Shown here in pieces: positions 1-8,159 of a stretch of DNA of 64,000 nt. Position 1 is the stretch's first letter. Each line of letters opens with the position of its first letter. Position numbers and translations under genes: made by a program. Where the stretch lies: the NCBI GenBank assembly GCA_040880025.1, contig JBBDJD010000009.1, positions 50,905-114,904 of the forward strand. The letters are read 5' to 3'. The DNA comes from RCIO01 sp040880025. GTDB lineage: Bacteria > Pseudomonadota > Alphaproteobacteria > Rhizobiales > Rhizobiaceae. Under the pieces are notes generated by a model that saw only the letters and a list, made by a program, of their open reading frames with translations, was not told the origin of the DNA and ran no database searches.

Positions 1-141
1 AAGGTGTTCCTGCCTGAGGTCGGTTCGGCGACCCACTATCATGCGACATACGTGGCCCCTCGCTGGTCACGCGCGATGGAGAAAATGAAAAAGATTGGTC
101 TTCATGTGTTTTACCGCACCTATGGCGGCGGCTGGAATTGA
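1..141 (+). CDS. SleB-type cell wall hydrolase, C-terminal fragment (5' end outside window)
   Basis: The window opens inside an open frame of 46 codons plus stop. The readable residues include a SATHYHATYV stretch followed by PRW and a terminal GRTYGGGWN-like tail (read here as RTYGGGWN). SATHYHA..V.PRW is the typical C-terminal end of the SleB (Hydrolase_2) family, enzymes that cleave peptidoglycan and in alphaproteobacteria are exported to the periplasm. The N-terminal signal region and most of the catalytic domain lie upstream of the window. Gene identity rests on this short tail only, so it is good but not certain. Confidence 0.8.
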   Translation, partial: KVFLPEVGSATHYHATYVAPRWSRAMEKMKKIGLHVFYRTYGGGWN

Positions 142-295
142 TGGCCGGAACGGATGATGGCCAATGGATCGCTGATGCATCCGGATGGCGCTTGCATCGG
201 TCATCGCATCGATATGTTCACGGACGCATTGTCGCACCGAAATAAATATCTGAAATAAAACAGCTTTTTGTATCAATGACGTACCCTTGCCTCAG

Positions 296-324
296 CTTGA
301 CTGGGTAGGGGCTTCAAACTATGT
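296..324 (+). promoter_or_regulatory. Candidate sigma-70 promoter of the atp operon
   Basis: CTTGAC at 296-301 and CTATGT at 319-324 are separated by exactly 17 bases. This closely matches the rhizobial housekeeping promoter consensus CTTGAC-N17-CTATAT. It lies about 80 bases before the first atp gene, in the 261-base gap after the hydrolase gene, which otherwise shows no gene. Confidence 0.55.
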
Positions 325-402
325 TGCGCGCGATTTTGCAGGGAAACAGGCGGTTTCGCTTGGCCGGACGCGAATTTTCACAGGCCGGATCGGCTGGTTG
401 TT

Positions 403-795
403 GTGGACCGCGGCACGGAACCCGGAACGGCGGGCCAGCGATCAGTGAACGACGAGGAGTTTGACCGACGGCGCCGCATGCTCGATGAAGCACTGGCCGC
501 GAGGAAGCGGCAGGAGCGTGCGGAAGAAGAGCAGGCGAGGAAGAGTGGTAGCGCGGCCGGTTACGGAGCTGCTCTGAAACTCTCCAGCGAATTCATCGCT
601 GGCATCCTTGTCGGGACTGGGATCGGCTGGGTGATCGATCGGCTTGCGGGCACTTCGCCCTGGGGATTGATCGTCTTTTTCCTTCTTGGCTTCTGCGCCG
701 GCGTGCTCAATGTCCTGCGTTCATCGGGACTGGTTGCTGAGCCAAAGGTCAAGTCGGCGGATCGGGACACAGATCCGTCGAAACACGATGATTAG
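403..795 (+). CDS. atpI: F0F1 ATP synthase subunit I (AtpI-like)
   Basis: A 130-residue protein with a charged, Arg/Glu-rich N-terminal half (about residues 15-50), then two hydrophobic segments (about 60-80 and 88-107) and a polar tail. This is the plan of the alphaproteobacterial AtpI family, thought to assist assembly of the c-ring and magnesium handling. It is the first gene of the atpI-atpB-atpE-atpF'-atpF operon. The start used is GTG at 403; another in-frame GTG at 445 would remove 14 residues and is equally possible because neither has a strong ribosome site. Identity is secure from position and topology, less from sequence. Confidence 0.85.
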   Translation: MDRGTEPGTAGQRSVNDEEFDRRRRMLDEALAARKRQERAEEEQARKSGSAAGYGAALKLSSEFIAGILVGTGIGWVIDRLAGTSPWGLIVFFLLGFCAGVLNVLRSSGLVAEPKVKSADRDTDPSKHDD

Positions 796-843
796 GCGCT
801 CGGTGGGGCGACCGGCAAATGTTGATTGAGACGAGGTTGGAAA

Positions 844-1608
844 TTGGCTGCTGATCCATCCAAAGTTGATCCGATTCACCAGTTTCAGATCAACACGCTG
901 ATTCCGATCGAGGTCGGGGGCTACGACATTTCGTTCACGAATTCGTCGCTGCTCATGGTCATCGCAGTTGTGCTGGCCGGCGGTTTTCTTTTTGTCGCAA
1001 CGTCGTCGCGCGGCATCGTGCCGGGCAGGGCGCAGTCGGTAACCGAGCTTCTCTATGAATTCATCGCCTCGATGCTGCGCGATTCCGCCGGCAGCCAGGG
1101 CATGAAGTTCTTCCCCTTCGTCTTCACCCTGTTCATGTTCATCCTGGTCGCCAACCTGCTGGGCATGTTCCCCTATTTCATCACCGTCACCAGCCATCTC
1201 ATCATCACGGTTGCGCTGGCGATGACGGTGTTCGTGATGGTGCTGATCGTGGGCCTGTTGCGCAACGGTCTGGGCTTCTTCAAGCTCTTCGTTCCGAGCG
1301 GCATTCCGGTGGTGCTGATGCCGCTGGTGGTGGCGATCGAGGTGATCTCGTTCCTTACCCGCCCGGTCAGCCACTCCGTCCGTCTTTTCGCCAACATGCT
1401 GGCTGGGCATATCACCCTTAAGGTGTTCTCGGGCTTCGTTGTGTCGCTGACCTCGCTCGGCGCCGTCGGCATTGTCGGAGCGATCCTCCCGCTCGGCATG
1501 GCCGTCGGCCTGACCGCGCTGGAGTTCCTGATCGCGTTCCTGCAGGCCTATGTCTTCGCCATGCTGACGTGCATCTACATCAACGACGCAATTCATCCGG
1601 GACACTGA
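844..1608 (+). CDS. atpB: F0F1 ATP synthase subunit a
   Basis: Subunit a forms the stator half of the F0 proton channel in the inner membrane. The protein has five to six hydrophobic helices and the conserved VRLFANMLAGH segment, which holds the essential arginine facing the c-ring glutamate. The frame can be opened at TTG 826, but TTG 844 is preferred: a GAGG sits 7 bases before it, and the product then begins with AADPSKVDPIHQF, the usual family N-terminus (254 residues). It follows atpI by under 50 bases and precedes atpE. Confidence 0.95.
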   Translation: MAADPSKVDPIHQFQINTLIPIEVGGYDISFTNSSLLMVIAVVLAGGFLFVATSSRGIVPGRAQSVTELLYEFIASMLRDSAGSQGMKFFPFVFTLFMFILVANLLGMFPYFITVTSHLIITVALAMTVFVMVLIVGLLRNGLGFFKLFVPSGIPVVLMPLVVAIEVISFLTRPVSHSVRLFANMLAGHITLKVFSGFVVSLTSLGAVGIVGAILPLGMAVGLTALEFLIAFLQAYVFAMLTCIYINDAIHPGH

Positions 1609-1682
1609 CCGGACGACGTTTCACCGGCGGTTCTCCGCCAATCCCAATCCGCAGATTTAGACAGATCAACAAGGAGTTCAAA

Positions 1683-1910
1683 ATGGAAGCGGAAGCAGCA
1701 AAGCTGATCGGCGCAGGCCTCGCGGCAATCGGTACCGGCGCTGCCGGCATCGGCGTGGGCAATCTCTTCGGACAGTTCCTCCAGGGCGCTCTGCGCAACC
1801 CGTCGGCAGCTGACGGCCAGTTCGGCCGCCTGATCTTCGGCTTTGCCGTGACCGAGGCGCTGGGCATCTTCGCGCTGCTCATCGCGCTTCTGCTCCTCTT
1901 CGCCGTCTGA
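1683..1910 (+). CDS. atpE: F0F1 ATP synthase subunit c
   Basis: A 75-residue hairpin proteolipid that forms the rotating c-ring. Two Gly/Ala-rich hydrophobic helices (about 8-33 and 49-74) are joined by a polar loop with the RNP signature at residues 38-40. The proton-binding carboxylate is Glu58 in the second helix (VTEALG). The ATG at 1683 follows AAGGAG at 7 bases, the strongest ribosome site in the operon, as expected for a subunit made in about ten copies. A frame extending upstream to 1569 overlaps atpB and is not the real start. Confidence 0.97.
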   Translation: MEAEAAKLIGAGLAAIGTGAAGIGVGNLFGQFLQGALRNPSAADGQFGRLIFGFAVTEALGIFALLIALLLLFAV

Positions 1911-1929
1911 TCAGGGCGGACGGGTTCGA

Positions 1930-1952
1930 ACCGGCCGCCAGCCGCGGCCGGT
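1930..1952 (+). promoter_or_regulatory. Stem-loop between atpE and atpF'
   Basis: ACCGGCCGC (1930-1938) pairs perfectly with GCGGCCGGT (1944-1952) around a 5-base loop, 19 bases after the atpE stop. No T-run follows, so it is not a standard terminator. It could protect the atpE 3' end or reduce read-through into the b subunit genes; that role is inferred from position. Confidence 0.5.
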
Positions 1953-2020
1953 CAAGACCATTCGGACACGCGCCGGACCATCGCGACCGGCGCGATCCGC
2001 GGTAGAGACAGGACGAAGAC

Positions 2021-2611
2021 ATGTTCGTGGCCAAGGCTTACGCGCAGGAATCCGGAGGCGGCACTCCGGCGGAAGGCGAGACCAATACGGGCACCGAGGT
2101 ACCGCACGACGGTGACGCTCACGGTGTCTTCCCGCCTTTCGATTCCTCGACATTTCCCTCGCAACTTCTGTGGCTGGTGATCACCTTCGGGCTGTTCTAC
2201 CTGTTCCTGCAGCGGGTCGTCCTGCCGCGTATCGGCGCCATTTTCGAGACCCGCAGCGATCGCATCGCGCAGGATCTCGACCAGGCGGCGCGCATGAAGG
2301 ACGAGGCTGACGAGGCGATTGCCGCATACGAGCAGGAGCTTGCCGACGCCAAATCGAAGGCCAATGAGATCGGCCAGGCCGCGCGGGACAGCGCCAAGGC
2401 CGAGGCGGAGGGCGAGCGCAAGGCAGCAGAGGCCGAGCTCGATGAGAAGCTAGAAGGCTCGGCTGCCCAGATCGAGAAGATCAAGCAGTCGGCGATGAGC
2501 GAGATCGGCTCGATTGCCGAGGATACGGCGTCCGCCATTCTGGACACGCTCACCAGCTCCAAGGCGACGAAAAGCGAAATCCAGGCCGCCGTCGCGCGGG
2601 CGCGCGGCTAA
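2021..2611 (+). CDS. atpF': F0F1 ATP synthase subunit b' (b-prime)
   Basis: This 196-residue protein has a polar N-terminal part of about 45 residues, one membrane helix (about 48-66, QLLWLVITFGLFYLFL), then a long Ala/Glu/Lys-rich coiled coil. Photosynthetic bacteria and alphaproteobacteria use two different b-type subunits (b and b') for the peripheral stalk; this is the first of the pair, and atpF follows 12 bases later. The start ATG at 2021 is near GGACGAAGAC. The long N-terminal extension before the helix distinguishes it from the second b gene. Confidence 0.93.
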   Translation: MFVAKAYAQESGGGTPAEGETNTGTEVPHDGDAHGVFPPFDSSTFPSQLLWLVITFGLFYLFLQRVVLPRIGAIFETRSDRIAQDLDQAARMKDEADEAIAAYEQELADAKSKANEIGQAARDSAKAEAEGERKAAEAELDEKLEGSAAQIEKIKQSAMSEIGSIAEDTASAILDTLTSSKATKSEIQAAVARARG

Positions 2612-2623
2612 GGAGAGATCGAG

Positions 2624-3115
2624 ATGGACGCCACTTCCCTCGCCACAGTCTGGACGCTCGTCGCGCTCATCATCTTCCTTGGTATCGTCGTGTACCTGAA
2701 GGTGCCCGGCATGGTGACCAAGTCGCTTGACGAGCGTGCGGACAAGATCCGCAACGAACTCGACGAGGCGCGCAAGCTGCGCGAGGAAGCGCAGCAGCTT
2801 CTGGCCGAGTACCAGCGCAAGCGCAAGGAAGCAGAGCAGGAGGCCAGCGACATCGTGGCAGCCGCCAAGCGCGACGCCGACCTGTTGCTGGAAGAAGCCA
2901 AGGAAAAGACGCAGGAATATGTCGCGCGCCGCACCACGATGGCCGAACAGAAGATTGCCCAGGCCGAACGCGACGCGGTGAACGAAGTCCGCTCGCGGGC
3001 GGTCGACGTAGCCATCGCCGCGGCGGGCGACCTGCTGGCGAGCAAAGTCGACGCCAAGGCTCGCGGCGAACTGTTCAAGTCCGCGCTTAAGGACGTCCGC
3101 ACCCGCCTCAACTGA
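2624..3115 (+). CDS. atpF: F0F1 ATP synthase subunit b
   Basis: A 163-residue peripheral stalk subunit: one N-terminal membrane helix (about residues 5-27), then a charged heptad-patterned coiled coil to the end. The start ATG at 2624 follows AAGGAGAG at 6-7 bases. It is the last gene of the F0 operon, and a terminator lies 25 bases after the stop. The F1 genes (delta, alpha, gamma, beta, epsilon) are absent here, as expected in Rhizobiales, where F0 and F1 operons are separate. Confidence 0.95.
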   Translation: MDATSLATVWTLVALIIFLGIVVYLKVPGMVTKSLDERADKIRNELDEARKLREEAQQLLAEYQRKRKEAEQEASDIVAAAKRDADLLLEEAKEKTQEYVARRTTMAEQKIAQAERDAVNEVRSRAVDVAIAAAGDLLASKVDAKARGELFKSALKDVRTRLN

Positions 3116-3140
3116 CGAGGCGTCCACAGATCCGAATACG

Positions 3141-3172
3141 CGCCGCGCCGGCATCGCCAGTGCGGCGTTTTT
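3141..3172 (+). terminator. Intrinsic terminator after atpF
   Basis: CGCCGC (3141-3146) pairs with GCGGCG (3162-3167), followed directly by five T residues (3168-3172). It lies between the convergent atpF and rnhB genes and probably ends atp operon transcription. Confidence 0.6.
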
Positions 3173-3175
3173 GAT

Positions 3176-3841
3176 TCAGGGGGCGGCCTCAACTGGTCTC
3201 AGTGGCGAGAATGACATCCGGTGCAGCCGGGCAACCGGACCGAAGGATGCGATCGCATCGCGGTGGGCCTCGGTGCCGTAGCCCATATGCCGCTCGAAAC
3301 CGTAGCGCGGGTCGCGGCCGCCGCAGCGGCACATCATCCTGTCGCGCGTCACCTTTGCGAAAATGGATGCAGCGGCGATGGAAACTGAAATCCGGTCGCC
3401 CTTGACGACGGCGCGCCCGGCGCAGCCCAATCCCGGGGGAACGTCGCGTCCGTCAATCAGCGCCAGAACCGGCATTACGCAAAGGCCGAATGCGGCCCGC
3501 CGCATTGCTTCGAGGCTCGCCTTGCGGATATCGGTCGAATCGATTGCCGTCGAACACACCGAGGCGACAGACACCGCGATCGCAGTCTCGGAAATAATCT
3601 CGAAAAGCCTTTCGCGCGCGGATGCCGTCAATCGCTTGGAATCGTCCAGGCCATCGGGGATGCGTTGCGGATCGAGGATGACCGCGGCCGCGACAACGGG
3701 CCCAGCAAGCGGACCTCGCCCGGCCTCGTCCAGCCCGACGACAGGCATCTGCCCGCCCGCAATCGCCCGCATCTCGATCGAGAAATCGGGCCTGTCGGGA
3801 AGGACAAAAAGGGTTGGAGAATCGGAAGCCGGTTGAGCCAT
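3176..3841 (-). CDS. rnhB: Ribonuclease HII
   Basis: RNase HII removes RNA primers and misincorporated ribonucleotides from DNA:RNA hybrids. The 221-residue protein carries the diagnostic GLDEAGRGPLAGPVV block (residues 36-50, acidic pair D38/E39), a later catalytic Asp in LALIDG, and a conserved KVTRDRMM segment. The first 30 residues are a non-conserved extension. It is convergent with the atp operon. Nothing about length or motifs is unusual. Confidence 0.95.
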   Translation of the reverse strand: MAQPASDSPTLFVLPDRPDFSIEMRAIAGGQMPVVGLDEAGRGPLAGPVVAAAVILDPQRIPDGLDDSKRLTASARERLFEIISETAIAVSVASVCSTAIDSTDIRKASLEAMRRAAFGLCVMPVLALIDGRDVPPGLGCAGRAVVKGDRISVSIAAASIFAKVTRDRMMCRCGGRDPRYGFERHMGYGTEAHRDAIASFGPVARLHRMSFSPLRPVEAAP

Positions 3842-3983
3842 TGAGCGGCGATGCTCGCACCGGTTCCGATTCTCCGCAAGTCCTTCCCGGCCCTGAGGGG
3901 CGGCGGATCCGGGAAGGGTTCCGTCGGCATGGGGATTGGGGGAACGCCGAACGGATTTCGTCGCGGCCTGAAGCCGCTTTTAC

Positions 3984-5135
3984 TCAAAACAGGGCCAGCT
4001 GCTTGCCCGCCGGTTCAGGCGCCTTGAACAGGTCGGTCCTGAGCCGCAGGCGTTCCAGGTTCATCCCCAGCCGGCGCGCGGCGATCTCGAAACGCCGGCC
4101 GATCTGCCATGCATAAGGCCCGGAGCCGCGCATGCGCTTGCCCCATTCCGCATCGTAGTCCTTGCCGCCGCGCATCGAGCGGATCAGCGAGATGACGTGT
4201 CGGTAACGGTCCGGATAGTGGCGAAGCAGCCATTCCTTGAAGACGGGGCTGACTTCCAGCGGCAGCCGCAGAATGATGTAGCCGGCCTCGCGTGCGCCCG
4301 CGGCATGCGCCGATTCCAGAATGCGCTCGATCTCTTGGTCGTTGAGGCCGGGAATGACGGGCCCGATCATCACCGACACCGGGATGCCCGCATCACTGAG
4401 CGCGCGCAGCGCTTCCAGTCGCCGGGGCGGCGTCGCGGCTCTCGGTTCCATGGTCCGCGCCAGCCCTCGGTCGAGCGTGGTCACCGAAAGCGCGACCTTG
4501 GCCAGACCCTTCTCCGCCATGCGCGACAGGATATCGACGTCCCGCATCACCAGCGCGGACTTGGTCACGATGCCGACCGGATGGTCGTGAGCCTCCAGCA
4601 CTTCGAGGACCTCGCGCATGATGCGCCACTGCTTCTCGATCGGCTGGTAGGGGTCGGTATTGGTGCCGATCGCGATCGTCTTCGGCACATAGCCTTCCCT
4701 GGCGAGCTCGCGTTCGAGCAGTTTTGCCGCGTCCGGTTTTGCAAACAGCTTCGATTCGAAATCAAGCCCCGCCGAAAGCCCCATATAGGCATGGGTCGGC
4801 CGCGCGAAGCAGTAGACGCAGCCGTGCTCGCAGCCGCGATAAGGATTGATCGACCGGTCGAAGGAAATGTCGGGAGAATCGTTGCGCGTGATGATCGTGC
4901 GCGGCTTTTCCACCTGCACGTCCGTCTTGAACGGAGGAAGCTCTTCCAGGCTGCTCCAGCCGTCGTCAAAAACATGGCGCGACAGCGCTTCGAAGCGCCC
5001 GCTCGGATTGACGCCCGAGCCGCGCCCGCGCCGTCTTTCGCTCGGCAGGCGCAGCCCGCTCTCGTCGACAATCGCATTGGCGAATTCAGTACCGCTGCCG
5101 AAGGCCGCGGCGTCCGCCTGGACGATGGATTCCAT
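3984..5135 (-). CDS. PA0069-family radical SAM protein (SplB-like)
   Basis: This is a radical S-adenosylmethionine enzyme of the PA0069/SplB-like family, of unknown substrate. The iron-sulfur motif C-x3-C-x2-C is visible in CEHGCVYCFA, preceded by the family block SFDRSINPYRGCEHG. Later blocks (GTNTDPYQPIE, VTKSALVMRD, SVTTLD) match the SAM barrel. The frame can start at 5171, but ATG 5135 follows GGAGAACGAGCG and gives the usual length (383 residues). It stands alone on the minus strand between rnhB and a divergent glycosyltransferase. Identity as a radical SAM protein is firm; substrate is unknown. Confidence 0.9.
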   Translation of the reverse strand: MESIVQADAAAFGSGTEFANAIVDESGLRLPSERRRGRGSGVNPSGRFEALSRHVFDDGWSSLEELPPFKTDVQVEKPRTIITRNDSPDISFDRSINPYRGCEHGCVYCFARPTHAYMGLSAGLDFESKLFAKPDAAKLLERELAREGYVPKTIAIGTNTDPYQPIEKQWRIMREVLEVLEAHDHPVGIVTKSALVMRDVDILSRMAEKGLAKVALSVTTLDRGLARTMEPRAATPPRRLEALRALSDAGIPVSVMIGPVIPGLNDQEIERILESAHAAGAREAGYIILRLPLEVSPVFKEWLLRHYPDRYRHVISLIRSMRGGKDYDAEWGKRMRGSGPYAWQIGRRFEIAARRLGMNLERLRLRTDLFKAPEPAGKQLALF

Positions 5136-5278
5136 CGCTCGTTCTCCGCATTCCAGCCGGCGGGGACTCACGCGCCGGACATGAAACTATTCCTATATTC
5201 GGAATGAGAACAAAGCAAGAACTTTCTTTTGATTTCGCCCAACTGGCCATTCGCCCGGCTTTGCGATAAGCGAAACCC

Positions 5279-5785
5279 ATGCTGTCGGTGGTGATCGAAA
5301 CGAAGAACGACGAAGACCCGCTTGCGCGCACTTTGTCGTCGCTGGTTGCGGCGGCCGTGGAGGGCGCGGTGCGCGAGGTGATCGTCTGCGACCTCGGCTC
5401 GACCGACCGGACCCATCATGTCGCCGATCATGCCGGTTGCACCTTCCTGGCCAATGGCGGGATCGCGGCCGGCATCAGGCAGGCCAAGAGCGAATGGCTG
5501 CTGGTCATCGAGCCGGGCGCGCGCCTGGTGGATGGCTGGGCGGACCACGTGGCGGACCATACCGCGCAGCACACGATGGCCGCGCGATTCTCGCGCGCCA
5601 GGACGGACCGCGCGCCTTTTCTGTCGCGTGTCTTTTCCTCGCGGCGCGCGCTGGCCGACGGGCTGGTGATAACCAGGCGGCAGGCAGCGTCGCTGTCGAT
5701 GAGCGCGCACGGCGCGGAAGCTTTGGCGAATGGTCTGGCGAGGAAGCGGCTTGCCGCACAGATCACGGTCGCGCCGCCGCGTTGA
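5279..5785 (+). CDS. Short GT2-like glycosyltransferase
   Basis: A 168-residue protein starting MLSVVIETKNDEDPLARTLSSL, with VIVCDLGSTDRT resembling the nucleotide-sugar-binding start of GT-A family 2 glycosyltransferases, and LLVIEPGARL replacing the usual DDD/DAD metal site region. It is shorter than a full GT2 enzyme (about 230 or more residues) and the acidic metal motif is weak, so catalytic activity is uncertain. It is divergent from the radical SAM gene. No membrane segment or signal is seen. Confidence 0.7.
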   Translation: MLSVVIETKNDEDPLARTLSSLVAAAVEGAVREVIVCDLGSTDRTHHVADHAGCTFLANGGIAAGIRQAKSEWLLVIEPGARLVDGWADHVADHTAQHTMAARFSRARTDRAPFLSRVFSSRRALADGLVITRRQAASLSMSAHGAEALANGLARKRLAAQITVAPPR

Positions 5786-5905
5786 ATTACCCTAAGCCGT
5801 GTGGACGGTTAGGCTTTGGGCGCTTCTTGCACGCAAGACATTCGCTGCCGGATCGCGGAAGCGCGGCTTTCGCCGTTTCACGGAATTTTCCGGGCAGCAC
5901 ACGGG

Positions 5906-6355
5906 CTATGACGTGTCGGTCGCGGGGTGCGGTATCGGCCAGGCCAACGCCGCGAGCATGGACAAGGCATTCGCGATGTCGTGCATGGCCGGCAACCGGC
6001 CGAATGGCGGCGGTTCTATTCCGGCGCCGCCCGGGCCGCGCATGCCAGGCATCAGCCTAGCTTGACGTGTTAGCTGCCGGGCCAGCGCCCGAAGGCTGGC
6101 CGCGAGGCGCATCGCGTCCGCCGGGCGCGCGCCCACCGGTCCGACCGGCATCGATGCGACTTGCGCATGTTGGCCGCCAGCGACGAAATCCCGCGCCACG
6201 GCCTCGGCGGGGCGCAGGATCCAGAGCACGAAGCCGCGCATGGCAGGCGAACGGCTCGCCGCAATTTCGGCCAGGCCGGCCAGCGCGCCAAGCAGGGTGA
6301 CGATGCGCATCAGCGCCGCCCGTTCCTCCTCGATCGCCCGATTCCAGTCCATCAT
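5906..6355 (-). CDS. Unknown protein, paralogue A of a repeated rhizobial family
   Basis: A 149-residue protein beginning MMDWNRAIEEERAALMRIV. It is a clear paralogue of the protein at 34786-35496: both share the MDW..AI....E.ALLRI start, a LWILRPAEAVARDFVA / LRILRAAESAIRRLVV segment, an Arg-rich central stretch and a similar C-terminus ending in P-x-TDTS / PPDTS. Copy A lacks the Arg-rich insert of copy B. Upstream sequence is also shared, including a heptamer-repeat tract. The start at 6355 (first of two ATGs) follows GAGGCGCGAC. No known domain; the repeated N-terminal pattern suggests a helical protein. Function unknown. Confidence 0.7.
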   Translation of the reverse strand: MMDWNRAIEEERAALMRIVTLLGALAGLAEIAASRSPAMRGFVLWILRPAEAVARDFVAGGQHAQVASMPVGPVGARPADAMRLAASLRALARQLTRQARLMPGMRGPGGAGIEPPPFGRLPAMHDIANALSMLAALAWPIPHPATDTS

Positions 6356-6415
6356 GTCGCGCCTCGTTGTTGACGCGGGCATTGTGGGGAAGGTTCGGGA
6401 GGCGTGGATGGAAAA

Positions 6416-6443
6416 GCGAGTAGGGAATAGCGAATAGCGAGTA
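6416..6443 (-). repeat. Four-unit heptamer repeat tract upstream of paralogue A
   Basis: Four 7-base units in register on the + strand: GCGAGTA, GGGAATA, GCGAATA, GCGAGTA. The tract sits about 60 bases upstream of paralogue A. The matching place upstream of paralogue B (35567-35587) has units of different sequence. Confidence 0.75.
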
Positions 6444-6528
6444 GGGACAAAGGGTTGGCGGGGAGAAGAATTTTTCCGGCGGCGAAACTATCCACGAAAT
6501 CGCGGCGGCCATGGCCTGTCCACCCGGC

Positions 6529-7083
6529 CTAGACCTTGGTCCCGCCGCGTTTCAGATGCTCGTCGAGCCGGGGCATGATTTCCACGAAATTGCACGGCAT
6601 ATGCCTGTAGTCGAGCTGTGCCTTGAGAATTCCGTCCCAGGCGTCGCGGCAGGCGCCGGGCGAACCGGGCAGCGCGAAAACGAAGGTTGTGCCGATGAGC
6701 CCGGCCGTCGCGCGCGACTGGATCGTCGAGGTGCCGATCTTGTCGAACGAAATGCGGTGGAAGACTTCCGAAAAGCCGTCCATCCTTTTGTCGAACAGTG
6801 GCTCCAACGCCTCCGGCGTGACGTCGCGGCCGGTAAAGCCGGTGCCGCCCGTGGTCATGACCACATCGATGCTGTCGTCCTTTGCCCATTTCTGGACCAC
6901 CGCGCGAATGGCCTCGATGTCGTCGGTCGCGATGTCGCGCGCAGCAAGCCGGTGTCCGCTCTCCTTGATCCTTTCAGCCAGCGTGTCGCCCGAACGGTCA
7001 TCCGCAAGCGAGCGCGTGTCGGATACCGTCAGCACCGCGATGCCGACGGGGACGAATGGTCGTGTGCCGTCAATTCCGGCCAT
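6529..7083 (-). CDS. moaB: Molybdenum cofactor biosynthesis protein MoaB
   Basis: MoaB/Mog proteins adenylylate molybdopterin before molybdenum insertion. The 184-residue protein has the family blocks AVLTVSDTRS (about 16-25), DVVMTTGGTGFTGRDVTPEAL (split as VVMTTGGTG and FTGRDVTPEA) and FALPGSPGACRDAWD. It lies directly after ispE on the minus strand, its start overlapping the end of ispE by 14 bases, so the two are translationally linked even though the pathways differ. Confidence 0.92.
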   Translation of the reverse strand: MAGIDGTRPFVPVGIAVLTVSDTRSLADDRSGDTLAERIKESGHRLAARDIATDDIEAIRAVVQKWAKDDSIDVVMTTGGTGFTGRDVTPEALEPLFDKRMDGFSEVFHRISFDKIGTSTIQSRATAGLIGTTFVFALPGSPGACRDAWDGILKAQLDYRHMPCNFVEIMPRLDEHLKRGGTKV

Positions 7084-7957
7084 TGGCTTCCGTTCCCATG
7101 ATTCGGCAGGGTTCCACGAACCAGCCGGGCTTCAGCTTTCTGATCGCATCGGCAGCCGCCGCCGCCGGACCTGGATCGTCAAACAGCCCGAAACAGGTCG
7201 CCCCCGAGCCAGACATGCGCGCGAATGCGGCGCCGTTTGCATCCAGGCTTTCGATTACATCCGCGATCATCGGGCAAAGCACGATTGCCGCCGCCTGGAG
7301 GTCGTTGCGTGTTCCCGCAAGATGGCGGGCGAGGCTCGCCGTGTCCGCAATCGCCGAGGGGCACGAAAGTGGTGCATTGTCCCTCTTCTCCAGCGTTCGG
7401 AACACGTCCGGCGTCGAGACAGGCAGGCCCGGATTGACCAGTACGGCATCGACGGCGGGGAAGGAGGCGAGAGGCTTGAGCACGTCCCCGATACCGCCGG
7501 CAACGAGAGGTTGCGCGGCGATGCACATCGGAATGTCCGCTCCGAGCGGCAGCGTTTTGGCGGCAAGCGCGTCCATATCCGGGTCGACGTCCCAAAAGGC
7601 GGCCAGAGCCTTGAGCGCGGCGGATGCATCGCTCGAACCACCGCCCACGCCGGAGGCGACCGGCAGTTTCTTTTCAAGCGCGATACGTACCGGCGCCAGT
7701 TCGCGGCCGGGGAAGTGCTCGCGCAGCATGTCGCGCGCGGCGAGCACCAGGTTGCTCGCGTCGATCGGCACCATTGGCGCATAATGCCCGGTCACGATGA
7801 ACTCGTCGCTCTCGGCCGCCGAAACGGTAACAAGATCGCCGAAATCGGCGAATGCCACCAGGCTGTCGATCAGGTGATACCCGTCGTCGCGCCGGCCCGT
7901 GACATGCAAGGCTAGGTTGAGCTTGGCAGGCGCCAAGCGGGAAACGCTGTCCGCCAT
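7070..7957 (-). CDS. ispE: 4-diphosphocytidyl-2-C-methyl-D-erythritol kinase
   Basis: IspE phosphorylates CDP-methylerythritol in the MEP isoprenoid pathway. Motifs include APAKLNLALHVTGRRDDGYH near the N-terminus (read as two halves, APAKLNLALHV and GRRDDGYH), the GHMP kinase loop LPVASGVGGGSSDASAAL, and GSGATCFGLF near the C-terminus. ATG 7957 gives 295 residues, the usual length; the frame is open further upstream to 8128 but that extension has no family similarity. It overlaps moaB by 14 bases. dxs of the same pathway is at 51.2 kb. Confidence 0.95.
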   Translation of the reverse strand: MADSVSRLAPAKLNLALHVTGRRDDGYHLIDSLVAFADFGDLVTVSAAESDEFIVTGHYAPMVPIDASNLVLAARDMLREHFPGRELAPVRIALEKKLPVASGVGGGSSDASAALKALAAFWDVDPDMDALAAKTLPLGADIPMCIAAQPLVAGGIGDVLKPLASFPAVDAVLVNPGLPVSTPDVFRTLEKRDNAPLSCPSAIADTASLARHLAGTRNDLQAAAIVLCPMIADVIESLDANGAAFARMSGSGATCFGLFDDPGPAAAAADAIRKLKPGWFVEPCRIMGTEANGRN

Positions 7958-7973
7958 GACATCCGATGCCGCA

Positions 7974-8159
7974 TCAATCCCTGGCGAGGTAGTATTCGCC
8001 GGTTTCGGGATCCTTGACCAACGTGCCCGTTGTGCCGGTCGTGCGCTCGTGCTCGGTGCGGCGGGCCTTTGCGGTGACCCGTTTCGCCTCGCGAATGAAA
8101 GCGCGGTACCCGACGACTGCCGCCACACCGATTGCGGCGAAGAATATGAGCTGCGGCAT
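7974..8159 (-). CDS. Small single-pass membrane protein
   Basis: A 61-residue product starting MPQLIFFAAIGVAAVVGYRAFI, one N-terminal membrane helix followed by a basic stretch (REAKRVTAKARR) and a polar tail ending KDPETGEYYLARD. The start at 8159 follows GGGAGAACAGGGAC. It lies 16 bases upstream of ispE on the same strand, so is probably cotranscribed. The TLVKDPETGEYY tail resembles small conserved alphaproteobacterial proteins of unknown role. Confidence 0.7.
   Translation of the reverse strand: MPQLIFFAAIGVAAVVGYRAFIREAKRVTAKARRTEHERTTGTTGTLVKDPETGEYYLARD

Noticed and set aside
721..1605. Minus-strand open frame opposite atpB
   Set aside because: His/Asp/Gln-rich low-complexity translation of the reverse of a membrane protein gene; shadow.
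1921..1935. GGGTTCGAACCGG resembles a tRNA T-loop
   Set aside because: No acceptor, anticodon or D-arm can be built around it; the sequence is part of the atpE-atpF' hairpin region.
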